From NCBI RefSeq assembly GCF_014696355.1, contig NZ_JACJQA010000014.1, positions 36,491 to 100,490 on the forward strand: a DNA stretch of 64,000 bases, given 5' to 3'. This stretch comes from Pseudanabaena sp. FACHB-1998 (GTDB lineage: Bacteria; Cyanobacteriota; Cyanobacteriia; Pseudanabaenales; Pseudanabaenaceae). The notes under the pieces are model-generated. The model ran no database searches and was not told the origin of the DNA. It worked only from the letters and a program-made list of their open reading frames with translations. The position numbers and the translations under genes are program-made. Below, piece by piece: positions 51,342 to 58,312 of this stretch; within the stretch, counting starts at the first letter, position 1, and each line of letters starts with the position of its first letter.

Positions 51342-51830
51342 CTAGAATAAGCTGTTAAGTTTTTGGACTTGATTTGCAATTGGGCGTACATCAAGTAAAG
51401 AAATAGGCAATCCAAAAGTGTTATAGTCCTGATTGGGAACCTTCTTTTCATGTGCTTCACGATATTTTTGCCATACTAAAGCTCTTAGGAGAGATGGCTT
51501 AACGATTAGAATTTCTTGATTAGGTATTAAGAAAATCCAGCAGTCAGCTTGTGAACTCCATCCCCATCCTGGAATGTTTTTGGAGTCAACAGAAATAGTC
51601 TCAAAGAAAAGATTTCCTGTTCGTTTAGCGACTACATCACATTTGTATTCAGCAGAAACAGTAAAACCGTTGGAGCAAGACAAAAGACGATCTATTCCTA
51701 TTTCTTGATATTCTGGATTATCAGATACATCAGAGATAGTGTATGTCTGGCTAAGCCATTCATCTAAAATTCTTTCGCCTTGCTTACCAACTTTATGTTG
51801 CGATTTAAATTCAAACTGATGATTTTTCAT
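51342..51830 (-). CDS. PD-(D/E)XK nuclease-like protein, third gene of a three-gene operon
   Basis: A 162-residue protein with a compact PD-(D/E)XK core: helix GKQGERILDEWL with E20, then GIDRLL with D47, strand TVSAEYKCDV with E61-x-K63, and GNLFFETIS. This arrangement matches small restriction-type nucleases. The C-terminal half (SQADCWIFLIPNQEILIVKPSLLRALV) resembles the trailing strands and helix of such folds. Its ATG overlaps the previous stop as ATGA, so it is translated in step with the putative DNA-binding partner. No methyltransferase is nearby. Nuclease chemistry is inferred from motif; biological target is unknown. Confidence 0.65.
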   Translation of the reverse strand: MKNHQFEFKSQHKVGKQGERILDEWLSQTYTISDVSDNPEYQEIGIDRLLSCSNGFTVSAEYKCDVVAKRTGNLFFETISVDSKNIPGWGWSSQADCWIFLIPNQEILIVKPSLLRALVWQKYREAHEKKVPNQDYNTFGLPISLLDVRPIANQVQKLNSLF

Positions 51831-52696
51831 ACATAATTAAAAATGTCAAGATCAAGATATTCTTGAAGATGTTTTTGCCCTTCTCGTCTAATAGGAATTC
51901 CAGCTTCACGAGAGACCCAATTGATCAGACCACGAACTGACTGCGCTCGTCTAGGCTCTGTTTTTCCACCACAATCTGTGATATCCAGTTGTTTGAAAAT
52001 ATCTTGCAGCAACTTGATGGTCAATTCTTTCTCTCCCTTAGTTGTTTCTTGAATGGCAAGTTTAATGACAGGAAATCCAAGAAGAGATTCAGCAACTAGA
52101 CGTTGAATATTTTGATGATCTCCATTAGCAAAACTAGAACGAATTATCTCAATACATTCATAAACTCCTTGAGTTTGGTGTTCAGATTTATGGATTTTAA
52201 TCAATCCAAGTTCTTTCAAAAAGCTGGCATTATATTGCCCGTATCTAGCAATGTCTTTTTTATTCTTAGCCTTACTACCACCATGCAATCCTAGTTCGTA
52301 AGCAGTGTTGTGTCCCTGATATATTAACTCCAAAGCGAGCATAATCCGCTTAATCCCAATTTGGGGAATATTGATTTCTCCTATGCTGAAATGCAAACTT
52401 CTCCGAAGAATTTCACGCCAATCGATGTCTTGAGAAAGGAAGTTACATTCGTAGAATTTGATGAGCTTCTTTTCTGGGAAGACAGCATAGACAATCTCAA
52501 ATGTTCTACCTGTGATTTGATGGTTGATTCCACAGATATTGATTCCAACATCTGAAATTGTCTCTCCTGTTGCTCTTAACTGCTGTAGTACAGGTTTCAG
52601 TTCATCTTCGACCATTTCATCCCAAAACACTCCTCCTTTCTGATACTCACAAAGCTTTTGTTTTACGTCGGAGGAAGCATAATCAAATTGAAACAT
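51827..52696 (-). CDS. Putative DNA-binding protein (DUF7226-like), second gene of a three-gene operon
   Basis: A 289-residue protein. ATG 52696 is chosen because AAGGAGAA precedes it; a longer frame to 52768 overlaps the upstream gene further. The first 110 residues are unfamiliar. From about 120 to 275 the layout matches the DUF7226-type winged-helix region of type II restriction proteins: a helix pair with QYNASFLKELGLI, a segment LLGFPVIKLAIQ, and near the end TEPRRAQSVRGLINWVSREAG. That last piece is like the R-R-A-x-T-V-x-x-W-x-x-W element there. The family link is my recollection and not certain. Gene overlap with a nuclease and a Phd-like regulator suggests one system. Confidence 0.5.
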   Translation of the reverse strand: MFQFDYASSDVKQKLCEYQKGGVFWDEMVEDELKPVLQQLRATGETISDVGINICGINHQITGRTFEIVYAVFPEKKLIKFYECNFLSQDIDWREILRRSLHFSIGEINIPQIGIKRIMLALELIYQGHNTAYELGLHGGSKAKNKKDIARYGQYNASFLKELGLIKIHKSEHQTQGVYECIEIIRSSFANGDHQNIQRLVAESLLGFPVIKLAIQETTKGEKELTIKLLQDIFKQLDITDCGGKTEPRRAQSVRGLINWVSREAGIPIRREGQKHLQEYLDLDIFNYV

Positions 52697-53099
52697 AATT
52701 TTGTTCTCCTTTAGCGGTTGAATTTTCAAGTTGAGTTGAGAGAAGAAACATTTTATTGGCATTGCCAATGACGGGAAAAGAAAGATGCTGAGATAGTTTT
52801 GGGCTAAGAAAAACTAGTACTTTTCTATTGTGGAAAGTTAAATATATACAATCTATACCAGACTGTAGAAGTTCCCACGCTTCTGTCATGTGATCCCGAA
52901 ATTGCGTTAATTGCATTTCTTCTGTTGAAGCAATAGGTATTTCCTCCCTCTCTAAATCATCTATAGGCAGGAGGAAACCTACAATTTCACCATAATAGGT
53001 GACAACAATTCGTTGCTTTCCCAATTGAACAAGTCGCCTGATTTTAGGCAAACTCACTCTCATCTCAGACATTGGAATCTGTTTAAAACTGTAACTCAT
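52683..53099 (-). CDS. Tandem Phd/YefM-like regulator, first gene of a three-gene operon
   Basis: A 138-residue protein. Residues 9-47 (MSEMRVSLPKIRRLVQLGKQRIVVTYYGEIVGFLLP) fit the Phd/YefM antitoxin fold: S-E-x-R, L-x-x-I-x-x-x-V-x-x-G, then I-V-V-T-x-x-G-x-x-V-x-x-L-x-P. A second unit, residues 65-100, repeats the pattern with an offset of 54 and no gaps (R68, L77, Q79, G81, I85, T88, V94, L98 match R14, L23, Q25, G27, I31, T34, V40, L44). So the protein looks like a fused Phd dimer or a Phd with duplicated fold. It overlaps the next gene by 14 bp. Autoregulation is likely, given repeated CGTAAAA upstream. Confidence 0.65.
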   Translation of the reverse strand: MSYSFKQIPMSEMRVSLPKIRRLVQLGKQRIVVTYYGEIVGFLLPIDDLEREEIPIASTEEMQLTQFRDHMTEAWELLQSGIDCIYLTFHNRKVLVFLSPKLSQHLSFPVIGNANKMFLLSTQLENSTAKGEQNYVSI

Positions 53100-53179
53100 G
53101 ACTTCCTACTGATTAATAATATCTTTCATTACTCGACCTGTAATCTATGTATTGAATGATTGCATACCTACCCACAATA

Positions 53180-53222
53180 TGTCAATAATGTTTTACGATA
53201 TTTACGTGTTTTACGTTTTGCG
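53180..53222 (-). promoter_or_regulatory. Iterated CGTAAAA motif next to a TTGACA box
   Basis: On the - strand, CGCAAAA, CGTAAAA, CGTAAA and CGTAAAA (53222-53191) stand in a row just upstream of ATTGACA (53185-53179), about 85 bp before the operon start at 53099. This looks like an operator array for a DNA-binding regulator plus a -35 box. A clear -10 at the right spacing is not evident. Confidence 0.4.
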
Positions 53223-53466
53223 CTTAAAAACATTGCGGAGAAAGTCTTTGGCTTTTTTAGCTGTGATTTCTATATATGATTATTAAACGAGGCTATATAA
53301 TGATCAACTGCCATTCAGGAGTATGGAGGCAAATTGTGAATACAACTTTCAAATTTGATCTGTAAATGTAATCTGGCAACCTGTAGATTTGCATAAGCTC
53401 ACCTTGCTCGGATTCTATGAACTATTCATCAAACAAACGAAACCCTCTACAAAAGAGTGATCTTTT

Positions 53467-53586
53467 CTAGCTGGGAGCAAAAAATAGCAATCCCTGCTCT
53501 CCACTAGGAATCGTCAACTTCGCCCAAAAGCGCAGCGTCAAGACCTCCTGTAACGTTTGGTAATGGTTCAGCCAACAAGCGATCGC
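53467..53586 (-). pseudogene. Possible protein remnant in the 598-bp gap
   Basis: The gap between the three-gene operon and higB has no full gene. One open stretch on the - strand translates to AIACWLNHYQTLQEVLTLRF and onward for 39 codons to a stop, with protein-like composition but no start. It may be the tail of a lost gene. The rest of 53230-53697 shows nothing I can name. Confidence 0.25.
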
Positions 53587-53697
53587 TTAATTGATTTATG
53601 TTTTTTAGTTATATTTTTAAGATGCAGGTGATTGTATCGGCGATCGCTATGCTAACTTGTGATTGAATAGTGATGATTTACAAAAGTGTTGATATAA

Positions 53698-53997
53698 GTG
53701 GCAATTTATAACTTTCGGAATAAAGCAACCGAAGACATAAACTATGGTCGCGTCACAAAAAACAGCTTAAAACTTTTGCCAAAACCCTTACATCAAAAGG
53801 CTCAAATCAAGCTTGCGCGGATCTCTGCGGCAAGCTCACTTGAAGACTTACGTGAACTTCGTGGGAATCGGTTAGAAATTTTGATTGGAGATAGAGAAGG
53901 ACAATATAGTATCCGAATCAACGATCAATATCGTATTTGCTTCCGATGGCTAAAAGAGAATGCTTATGATGTAGAAATCATTGACTATCATAATTGA
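53698..53997 (+). CDS. higB: HigB-type toxin (RelE/ParE superfamily)
   Basis: A 99-residue RelE-superfamily toxin of the plasmid-killer type: LPKPLHQKAQIKLARISAASSLEDLRELRGNRLEILIGDREGQYSIRINDQYRICFRW. The ordered elements are the helical N-terminus, L-R-x-x-x-G-N-R-L-E, the basic SIRINDQYRICF strand pair and a final V-E-I-I-D-Y-H. These provide the ribosome-dependent mRNA cleavage surface. Toxin-first order with a HigA antitoxin 48 bp downstream is the normal HigBA layout. The start is GTG 53698. The gene seems intact. Confidence 0.9.
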   Translation: MAIYNFRNKATEDINYGRVTKNSLKLLPKPLHQKAQIKLARISAASSLEDLRELRGNRLEILIGDREGQYSIRINDQYRICFRWLKENAYDVEIIDYHN

Positions 53998-54045
53998 CAG
54001 TCTTAAATTATTTGTTAAACCATAAAACTTGTACTAGAACCAATC

Positions 54046-54330
54046 ATGCAGCAACTACACCTAACACCTATTCACCCCGGAAAAGTCTTACAGGATGAAC
54101 TAGAAGAAATTAATATCTCCTCTGAAGCCTTAGCTAATCATATAGAAGTACCACCCAACATAATTCACGATATTTGTGATGGCAAGAAGGATATTAACGC
54201 ATTAATAGCCATGAAACTGTCTCGTGCCTTGGGAGCAAGCCCTCAATTTTGGCTAAATCTTCAAAACAATTGGGAGATTAGTCAGATTAAGGAATCCGAA
54301 TATCAAAATATCCAATCAATCGCCGCTTAA
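54046..54330 (+). CDS. higA: HigA-type antitoxin (XRE family)
   Basis: A 94-residue XRE helix-turn-helix antitoxin. The N-terminus LTPIHPGKVLQDELEEINISSEALANHIEVPPNIIHDICDGKKDI and INALIAMKLSRALGASPQFWLNLQNNWEISQIKE are the family hallmarks (H-P-G-x-x-L-x-x-E-L, and G-x-S-P-x-F-W-L-N-L-Q). It would bind HigB and repress the higBA promoter. Complete; 48 bp after higB. Confidence 0.92.
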   Translation: MQQLHLTPIHPGKVLQDELEEINISSEALANHIEVPPNIIHDICDGKKDINALIAMKLSRALGASPQFWLNLQNNWEISQIKESEYQNIQSIAA

Positions 54331-54424
54331 TAGCGATCGCCTTCTTTATACGACATCCACATACCGATGAAATCAGGAATGAATTGCGCGATAGCGATCA
54401 AGTTAAGAACATAAACCCAAAGCT

Positions 54425-54763
54425 ATGAATACAAAGCTAGTAGAATCCTTAGCCCAAGTAATCGAATCCCTTGCACCAGATGAATATGCCCTATTGCAAG
54501 AAAAACTAAAATCTCGCACAATCCAGAAAACCATCGGCGTATGTGGCGGTCATGCAAGAATCCGCAACACCCGCATCCCCGTTTGGACAATCATCTCACT
54601 CCAACAACAAGGAGCCGATACCCCAGAACTTTTACGCAACTTCCCTTCATTAACCACAGACGACTTGAGCAACGCCCAATTCTATTACACTACCCATCAA
54701 GAAGAAATTGATCGCGCGATCGCCTCTCATCAATCCGAGCAAGAGGAAGCGATCATTGGCTAG
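54425..54763 (+). CDS. DUF433 domain protein, likely antitoxin
   Basis: A 112-residue protein with an N-terminal helical segment (about 1-35) and a DUF433 core GVCGGHARIRNTRIPVWTIISLQQQGADTPELLRNFPSLTTDDLSNAQFYY (about 38-88). The sequence is longer and more typical than its counterpart at 13683. It is followed, with an 8-bp overlap, by a DUF5615 PIN-like gene. DUF433 proteins are proposed antitoxins. Starts at ATG 54425, 94 bp after higA, in the same direction. Confidence 0.87.
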   Translation: MNTKLVESLAQVIESLAPDEYALLQEKLKSRTIQKTIGVCGGHARIRNTRIPVWTIISLQQQGADTPELLRNFPSLTTDDLSNAQFYYTTHQEEIDRAIASHQSEQEEAIIG

Positions 54764-55139
54764 ATTCTATTCCAACGAAAACTTTGCGTTCGATATTGTG
54801 CAAATCCTGCGTGATTACGGTCATGATGTACTCACGTCCTACGAAGCAGGACAAGCAAATCAAGGTATTCCCGATCTTGAAGTTCTAAGATTTGCCACCA
54901 ACCAAAACCGAATTCTAATAACTTTTAATCGTGATGATTTTATCAACTTACATCGTAGCGGCATGAATCATAGTGGCATCATTATTTGTAAAGACGATCG
55001 CGACTATCAGAGACAAGCCAAATTTATCAATGACTTTTTGCAATCCCAAACAACAGAACTTAGCGATCGCTTAATTCGCATCCAAAAGCAAAATCAGCCC
55101 AAGTCTAGTAAACCAATGTTTATAATTCGAGAATACTAA
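54756..55139 (+). CDS. DUF5615 PIN-like protein, likely toxin
   Basis: A 127-residue PIN-like protein. I take TTG 54756 as start, giving ARFYSNENFAFDIVQILRDYGHDVLTSYEAGQ, the standard family opening (S-N-E-N). A longer frame from 54708 would overlap the antitoxin gene by 56 bp and adds a non-conserved stretch. Next come RILITFNRDDFINLH, with the second acidic pair, and a helical C-terminus. The divalent-metal site is E8, D12-region, N-R-D-D. RNase function is inferred. Together with the DUF433 gene, it is the second such pair in the window. Confidence 0.82.
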   Translation: MARFYSNENFAFDIVQILRDYGHDVLTSYEAGQANQGIPDLEVLRFATNQNRILITFNRDDFINLHRSGMNHSGIIICKDDRDYQRQAKFINDFLQSQTTELSDRLIRIQKQNQPKSSKPMFIIREY

Positions 55140-55390
55140 GTGACAGTGAGTGATCGCCAAGTTCTGCTTTACTCAATTTTTGTTATTTGAGGCGATCTCT
55201 TTTATCTATTAGCGATCGCATTTGATGATGAAAACAGGCGATCTCTTGCCATGATGAATATAATAATATAGCCAACTTTGAGAAATTTACCTTCACAGAA
55301 CCACTCCCCACTCAATCCCAAATACCAACGAAACCTTTGCCTCTAAATCAAGCGATCGTTTTTCCTCAAAAAGCTTCTAAACATGTGACA

Positions 55391-55498
55391 TTAACCCTCT
55401 ATCGAATTACAACGTACCAACAACAAAGCAAAATCGCCTTCAGAAAGTGCGATCGCTCGTAATAGCCGTTTTAGAGTAGCCTGTCTATCTGCACTCAT
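55391..55498 (-). pseudogene. Truncated duplicate of a small - strand reading frame
   Basis: The frame MSADRQATLKRLLRAIALSEGDFALLL... matches the first 34 residues of the 70-codon frame at 56271-56483, then ends at the left boundary of a duplicated segment (about 55397). Such openings resemble N-termini of larger regulatory or ATPase proteins, but no such gene follows. In the rest of the 485-bp gap (55140-55390 and 55499-55624) I see no gene. Confidence 0.45.
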
Positions 55499-55624
55499 CT
55501 CTATAAATTCAAAAGATGCTCAAAGTATAAATGATAAGCAGCTAGACATCATGAATCTTAAAAAGCAAAGTTTAAGATCTCCATTAGCGAAAGTATACTA
55601 ACTGTAATTTAATGGACTAAATTT

Positions 55625-55837
55625 ATGACTATGACCGAATTAATGCCGCTATTACGGAAACTAAACCGTGCTGAAAAATTACACGTTATGCAATGCCTAG
55701 TATCGGACTTGGCACAAGACGAATCCGACTTACTCAGACAAAATATGTCCTATCCCATCTGGTCGCCCTATGATGCTTTTGAAGCGGCAGATACCATGTT
55801 AAAAGTTTTGGCAGCAGAAAAAAGTAATCATGCGTAA
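55625..55837 (+). CDS. Small protein upstream of a retropepsin-like gene
   Basis: A 70-residue acidic protein: MTELMPLLRKLNRAEKLHVMQCLVSDLAQ, then PIWSPYDAFEAADTMLKVLAAEK. The first half looks like the short helical segment found in antitoxin-like small proteins that precede retropepsin or PIN genes in cyanobacteria. The stop overlaps the start of the next gene by 8 bp, so the two are coupled. M1 or M3 (55631) may be the start. Function unknown. Confidence 0.7.
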   Translation: MTMTELMPLLRKLNRAEKLHVMQCLVSDLAQDESDLLRQNMSYPIWSPYDAFEAADTMLKVLAAEKSNHA

Positions 55838-56252
55838 ACCTCAAGGATATTCCTACACCACATTCGATCCTGCCCTTGGAGAAGCTGGATTTAGACCATT
55901 ACTGCCCATCACCCTTGATTATCAAGATCGCTCCATTCAAGTAAATGGATTGCTTGATACTGGCGCAACTATTAACGTCTTGCCATACCAGTTAGGAATT
56001 GAGATTGGTGCAATTTGGGAAGAACAAACAACATCGTTGCAACTGACAGGCAATCTTGCTCAATTTGAAGCGCGTGTGATTGTTTTGAATGCGAAAGTAT
56101 CTGATTTTGAAACCGCAAAGTTAGTATTTGCATGGACAAAAGCGCCTAATGTTCCGCTAATTTTAGGTCAGGTCAACTTTTTTATGGAATTTGACGTTTG
56201 CTTTTATCGATCGCAACTTTCCTTTGAGGTCCGCCATAAGAAACAAGCCTAA
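55830..56252 (+). CDS. Retropepsin-like aspartic protease fold protein
   Basis: A 140-residue single-lobed protein with the active-site signature VNGLLDTGATINVLP (D-T-G-A at about residues 43-46) and a later hydrophobic ILGQVNFF, corresponding to the I-L-G flap-side motif of retropepsins. Such single-lobe proteins must dimerise for activity. It begins KPQGYSYTTFDPALGEAGFRPLLPITLDYQDRSI. These genes occur in cyanobacteria paired with a small upstream protein, as here. Whether it cleaves proteins, or acts as a toxin-like partner, is unknown. Confidence 0.8.
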   Translation: MRKPQGYSYTTFDPALGEAGFRPLLPITLDYQDRSIQVNGLLDTGATINVLPYQLGIEIGAIWEEQTTSLQLTGNLAQFEARVIVLNAKVSDFETAKLVFAWTKAPNVPLILGQVNFFMEFDVCFYRSQLSFEVRHKKQA

Positions 56253-56270
56253 TAAAATCGTACTAGCGCC

Positions 56271-56483
56271 TTACCCATAATATCCACAAGATTTACCACC
56301 CCATCCGCATCCGTGATATGGCGATCTATAGAGACTAGATCCCAATTGTGCTTTTAAATCTGCCACAAGGCGATCGCGCACCTCTATCGAATTAAAACGC
56401 GCCAGCAACAAAGCAAAATCGCCGACCGAAAGTGCGATCGCCCGTAATAGCCGTTTGAGAGTAACCTGTCTATCTGCACTCAT
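56271..56483 (-). CDS. Small hypothetical protein (possible N-terminal fragment)
   Basis: A 70-codon frame: MSADRQVTLKRLLRAIALSVGDFALLLARFNSIEVRDRLVADLKAQLG, then a Gly/Tyr/Cys-rich tail (HGCGWGGKSCGYYG) that looks unlike a natural continuation. The helical first 47 residues could be the start of a larger regulatory protein lost here. The first half is duplicated at 55391-55498. I report it as a possible gene fragment rather than a proven gene. Confidence 0.4.
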   Translation of the reverse strand: MSADRQVTLKRLLRAIALSVGDFALLLARFNSIEVRDRLVADLKAQLGSSLYRSPYHGCGWGGKSCGYYG

Positions 56484-56645
56484 CTCTATAAATTCAAAAG
56501 ATGCTCAAAGTATAAATGCTAAGTAGCTAGAGATAATAAATCTTAAAAAGCAAAAGTATACTAATGATAAGTTCTGGGACTAAATTTGTGACCATGACCG
56601 AGTTAAGGCAACCTTCTCATGCGTAAACCTCAAAGATATTCTTAA
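56382..56645. repeat. Second copy of a duplicated segment, with internal deletion
   Basis: Bases 56382-56609 closely match 55397-55651 (for example CTGTCTATCTGCACTCATCT and AAAAGATGCTCAAAGTATAA in both). The match then jumps from the start of the small-protein gene to the start of the retropepsin gene: ATGCGTAAACCTCAAAGATA at 56619 matches 55830, but TAA follows after eight codons. So a unit of about 985 bp was duplicated and the second copy lost most of both genes. The cimA gene starts three bases after the remnant. Confidence 0.75.
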
Positions 56646-56647
56646 AT

Positions 56648-58276
56648 ATGCATAATATCGCATCAAATTCTAGTGAACATATTTTCATATATGACACAAC
56701 TCTTCGGGATGGCACTCAGCGCGAAGGGTTGTCGTTATCAGTGGAAGATAAGGTGCGAATCGCCGATCGCCTCGATCTCATGGGGATTGCTTTTATCGAA
56801 GGGGGTTGGGCGGGCGCAAATCCTAAGGATGGCGAATTTTTTCGACGAATGCAAGAATATCGCCTTAGCCATGCCGAATTAGTGGTGTTTTGTTCGACGC
56901 GACGGGCGGGAATCAAGGCTGCGGATGATCCCATGCTTGGGCCAATTTTGGGAGCCGAAACAAAATGGATTACGATTTTTGGGAAATCGTGGGATCTCCA
57001 TGTCATCGAAGGTTTGCGTACTACTTTAGATGAAAATCTAGAGATGATCGGCGATACGATCGCCTATTTGAGAAGTTGCGATCGCCGCCTTATTTATGAT
57101 GCTGAGCATTGGTTTGATGGTTATAAAAATAATCCCGATTATGCCATTAAGACACTCAAGGCGGCTTTTGAGGCGGGGGCGGAATGGTTTGTTCTCTGTG
57201 ACACCAATGGCGGCACTCTGCCCGATGAAGTCGCTAAAATCACACAAATAGTTTATGAATCCCTGATTGCTTGGGGTAACGCCTCTCCGCAAATTGGCAT
57301 TCATCCCCACAATGACTCAGGTTTAGCCGTTGCCAATGCGATCGCCGCCGTCCAGCATGGGGCAACGATGGTACAGGGGACAATTAACGGCTATGGTGAG
57401 CGCTGTGGCAATGCCAATCTCTGCACCGTCATTCCCAACTTGCAGCTAAAAATGGGCTATGACTGCATCGCCGCCGATAACCTCGCCCAACTTACGGAAG
57501 TTTCGCGCCAAGTTAGTGAAATCGTTAATCTTGCTCCCGACGATCATGCTCCCTTTGTCGGGGCTTCCGCCTTTGCCCATAAGGGAGGCATTCATGTCAG
57601 CGCGGTGCAGCGCAATCCGCTTACTTACGAGCATATTGCCCCTGAGAGCATCGGCAACAATCGACGGATTGTAATCTCTGAGCAAGCCGGAATTAGCAAT
57701 GTCATTTCTAAGGTAGAAACCTTTGGCATCTGCCTCCGCAAAGAAGATCCCGCCTGTCGGCAGATTTTGCAAATGACTAAAGAACTCGAACAAATCGGTT
57801 ATCAGTTCGAGTCCGCCGAGGCGAGTTTTGAGCTATTAGTCCGCGAAGCGTTAGGCGATCGCCCTAAGTTTTTTACGATTAGTAATTTCTATGTCTATTG
57901 CGCCACCGATAGCGATCGGCTAAATGGAGATGTGAATTCCCAAGCTACCGTCAAAGTGGTAGTCAATGGCGAAGAACATCTCACAGCCGCCGAAGGTAAC
58001 GGCCCCGTGTCCGCCCTAGATCTAGCTCTAAGAAAGGCTTTAATTAGTTTCTATCCTGAAATTGCCAACTTCTATCTCACCGATTACAAGGTGCGGATTC
58101 TCAATAGTGACTGCGGCACACAGGCGACAACTAGAGTATTAATCGAATTTAGCAACGGTAAACGCAGATGGTCAACGGCAGGCGTTTCTGACAATATCAT
58201 TGATGCTTCCTGTAAGGCGATCGGCGAAGGTTTAGAGTACGGACTACTCGCCGCCGTGAGATATACCAAAACATAG
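56648..58276 (+). CDS. cimA: (R)-citramalate synthase
   Basis: A 542-residue enzyme of the DRE-TIM metallolyase group that condenses pyruvate and acetyl-CoA to citramalate, giving a threonine-independent route to isoleucine. The catalytic domain begins IFIYDTTLRDGTQREGLSLSVEDK (about 13-36) with the D-R-E residues. Other blocks are HPHNDSGLAVANAIAAVQHGATMVQGTINGYGERCGNANL with the metal histidines, and GGIHVSAVQRNP. The C-terminal LeuA-dimer regulatory domain (about 410-540) senses isoleucine. Length and the GYGERCGNANL motif separate CimA from LeuA. The ATG lies just past a duplicated remnant segment. Confidence 0.93.
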   Translation: MHNIASNSSEHIFIYDTTLRDGTQREGLSLSVEDKVRIADRLDLMGIAFIEGGWAGANPKDGEFFRRMQEYRLSHAELVVFCSTRRAGIKAADDPMLGPILGAETKWITIFGKSWDLHVIEGLRTTLDENLEMIGDTIAYLRSCDRRLIYDAEHWFDGYKNNPDYAIKTLKAAFEAGAEWFVLCDTNGGTLPDEVAKITQIVYESLIAWGNASPQIGIHPHNDSGLAVANAIAAVQHGATMVQGTINGYGERCGNANLCTVIPNLQLKMGYDCIAADNLAQLTEVSRQVSEIVNLAPDDHAPFVGASAFAHKGGIHVSAVQRNPLTYEHIAPESIGNNRRIVISEQAGISNVISKVETFGICLRKEDPACRQILQMTKELEQIGYQFESAEASFELLVREALGDRPKFFTISNFYVYCATDSDRLNGDVNSQATVKVVVNGEEHLTAAEGNGPVSALDLALRKALISFYPEIANFYLTDYKVRILNSDCGTQATTRVLIEFSNGKRRWSTAGVSDNIIDASCKAIGEGLEYGLLAAVRYTKT

Positions 58277-58312
58277 AGAAGGCGGCGCTTAGCGCCGCCT
58301 TCTCTATGTTTT
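58268..58312. terminator. Convergent terminator spanning the cimA and RND stop codons
   Basis: Perfect 21-bp arms (AAAACATAGAGAAGGCGGCG-C and complement) surround TTA. It contains the cimA stop (58274-58276) and reaches the RND permease stop (58311). The apex GGCGGCGCTTAGCGCCGCC is a variant of the class 1 core. Confidence 0.9.

Noticed and set aside
55140..55390. A + strand open stretch of about 60 codons (NFEKFTFTEPLPTQ...)
   Set aside because: It has no start codon in a sensible position and no recognisable similarity; it is not distinguishable from chance.
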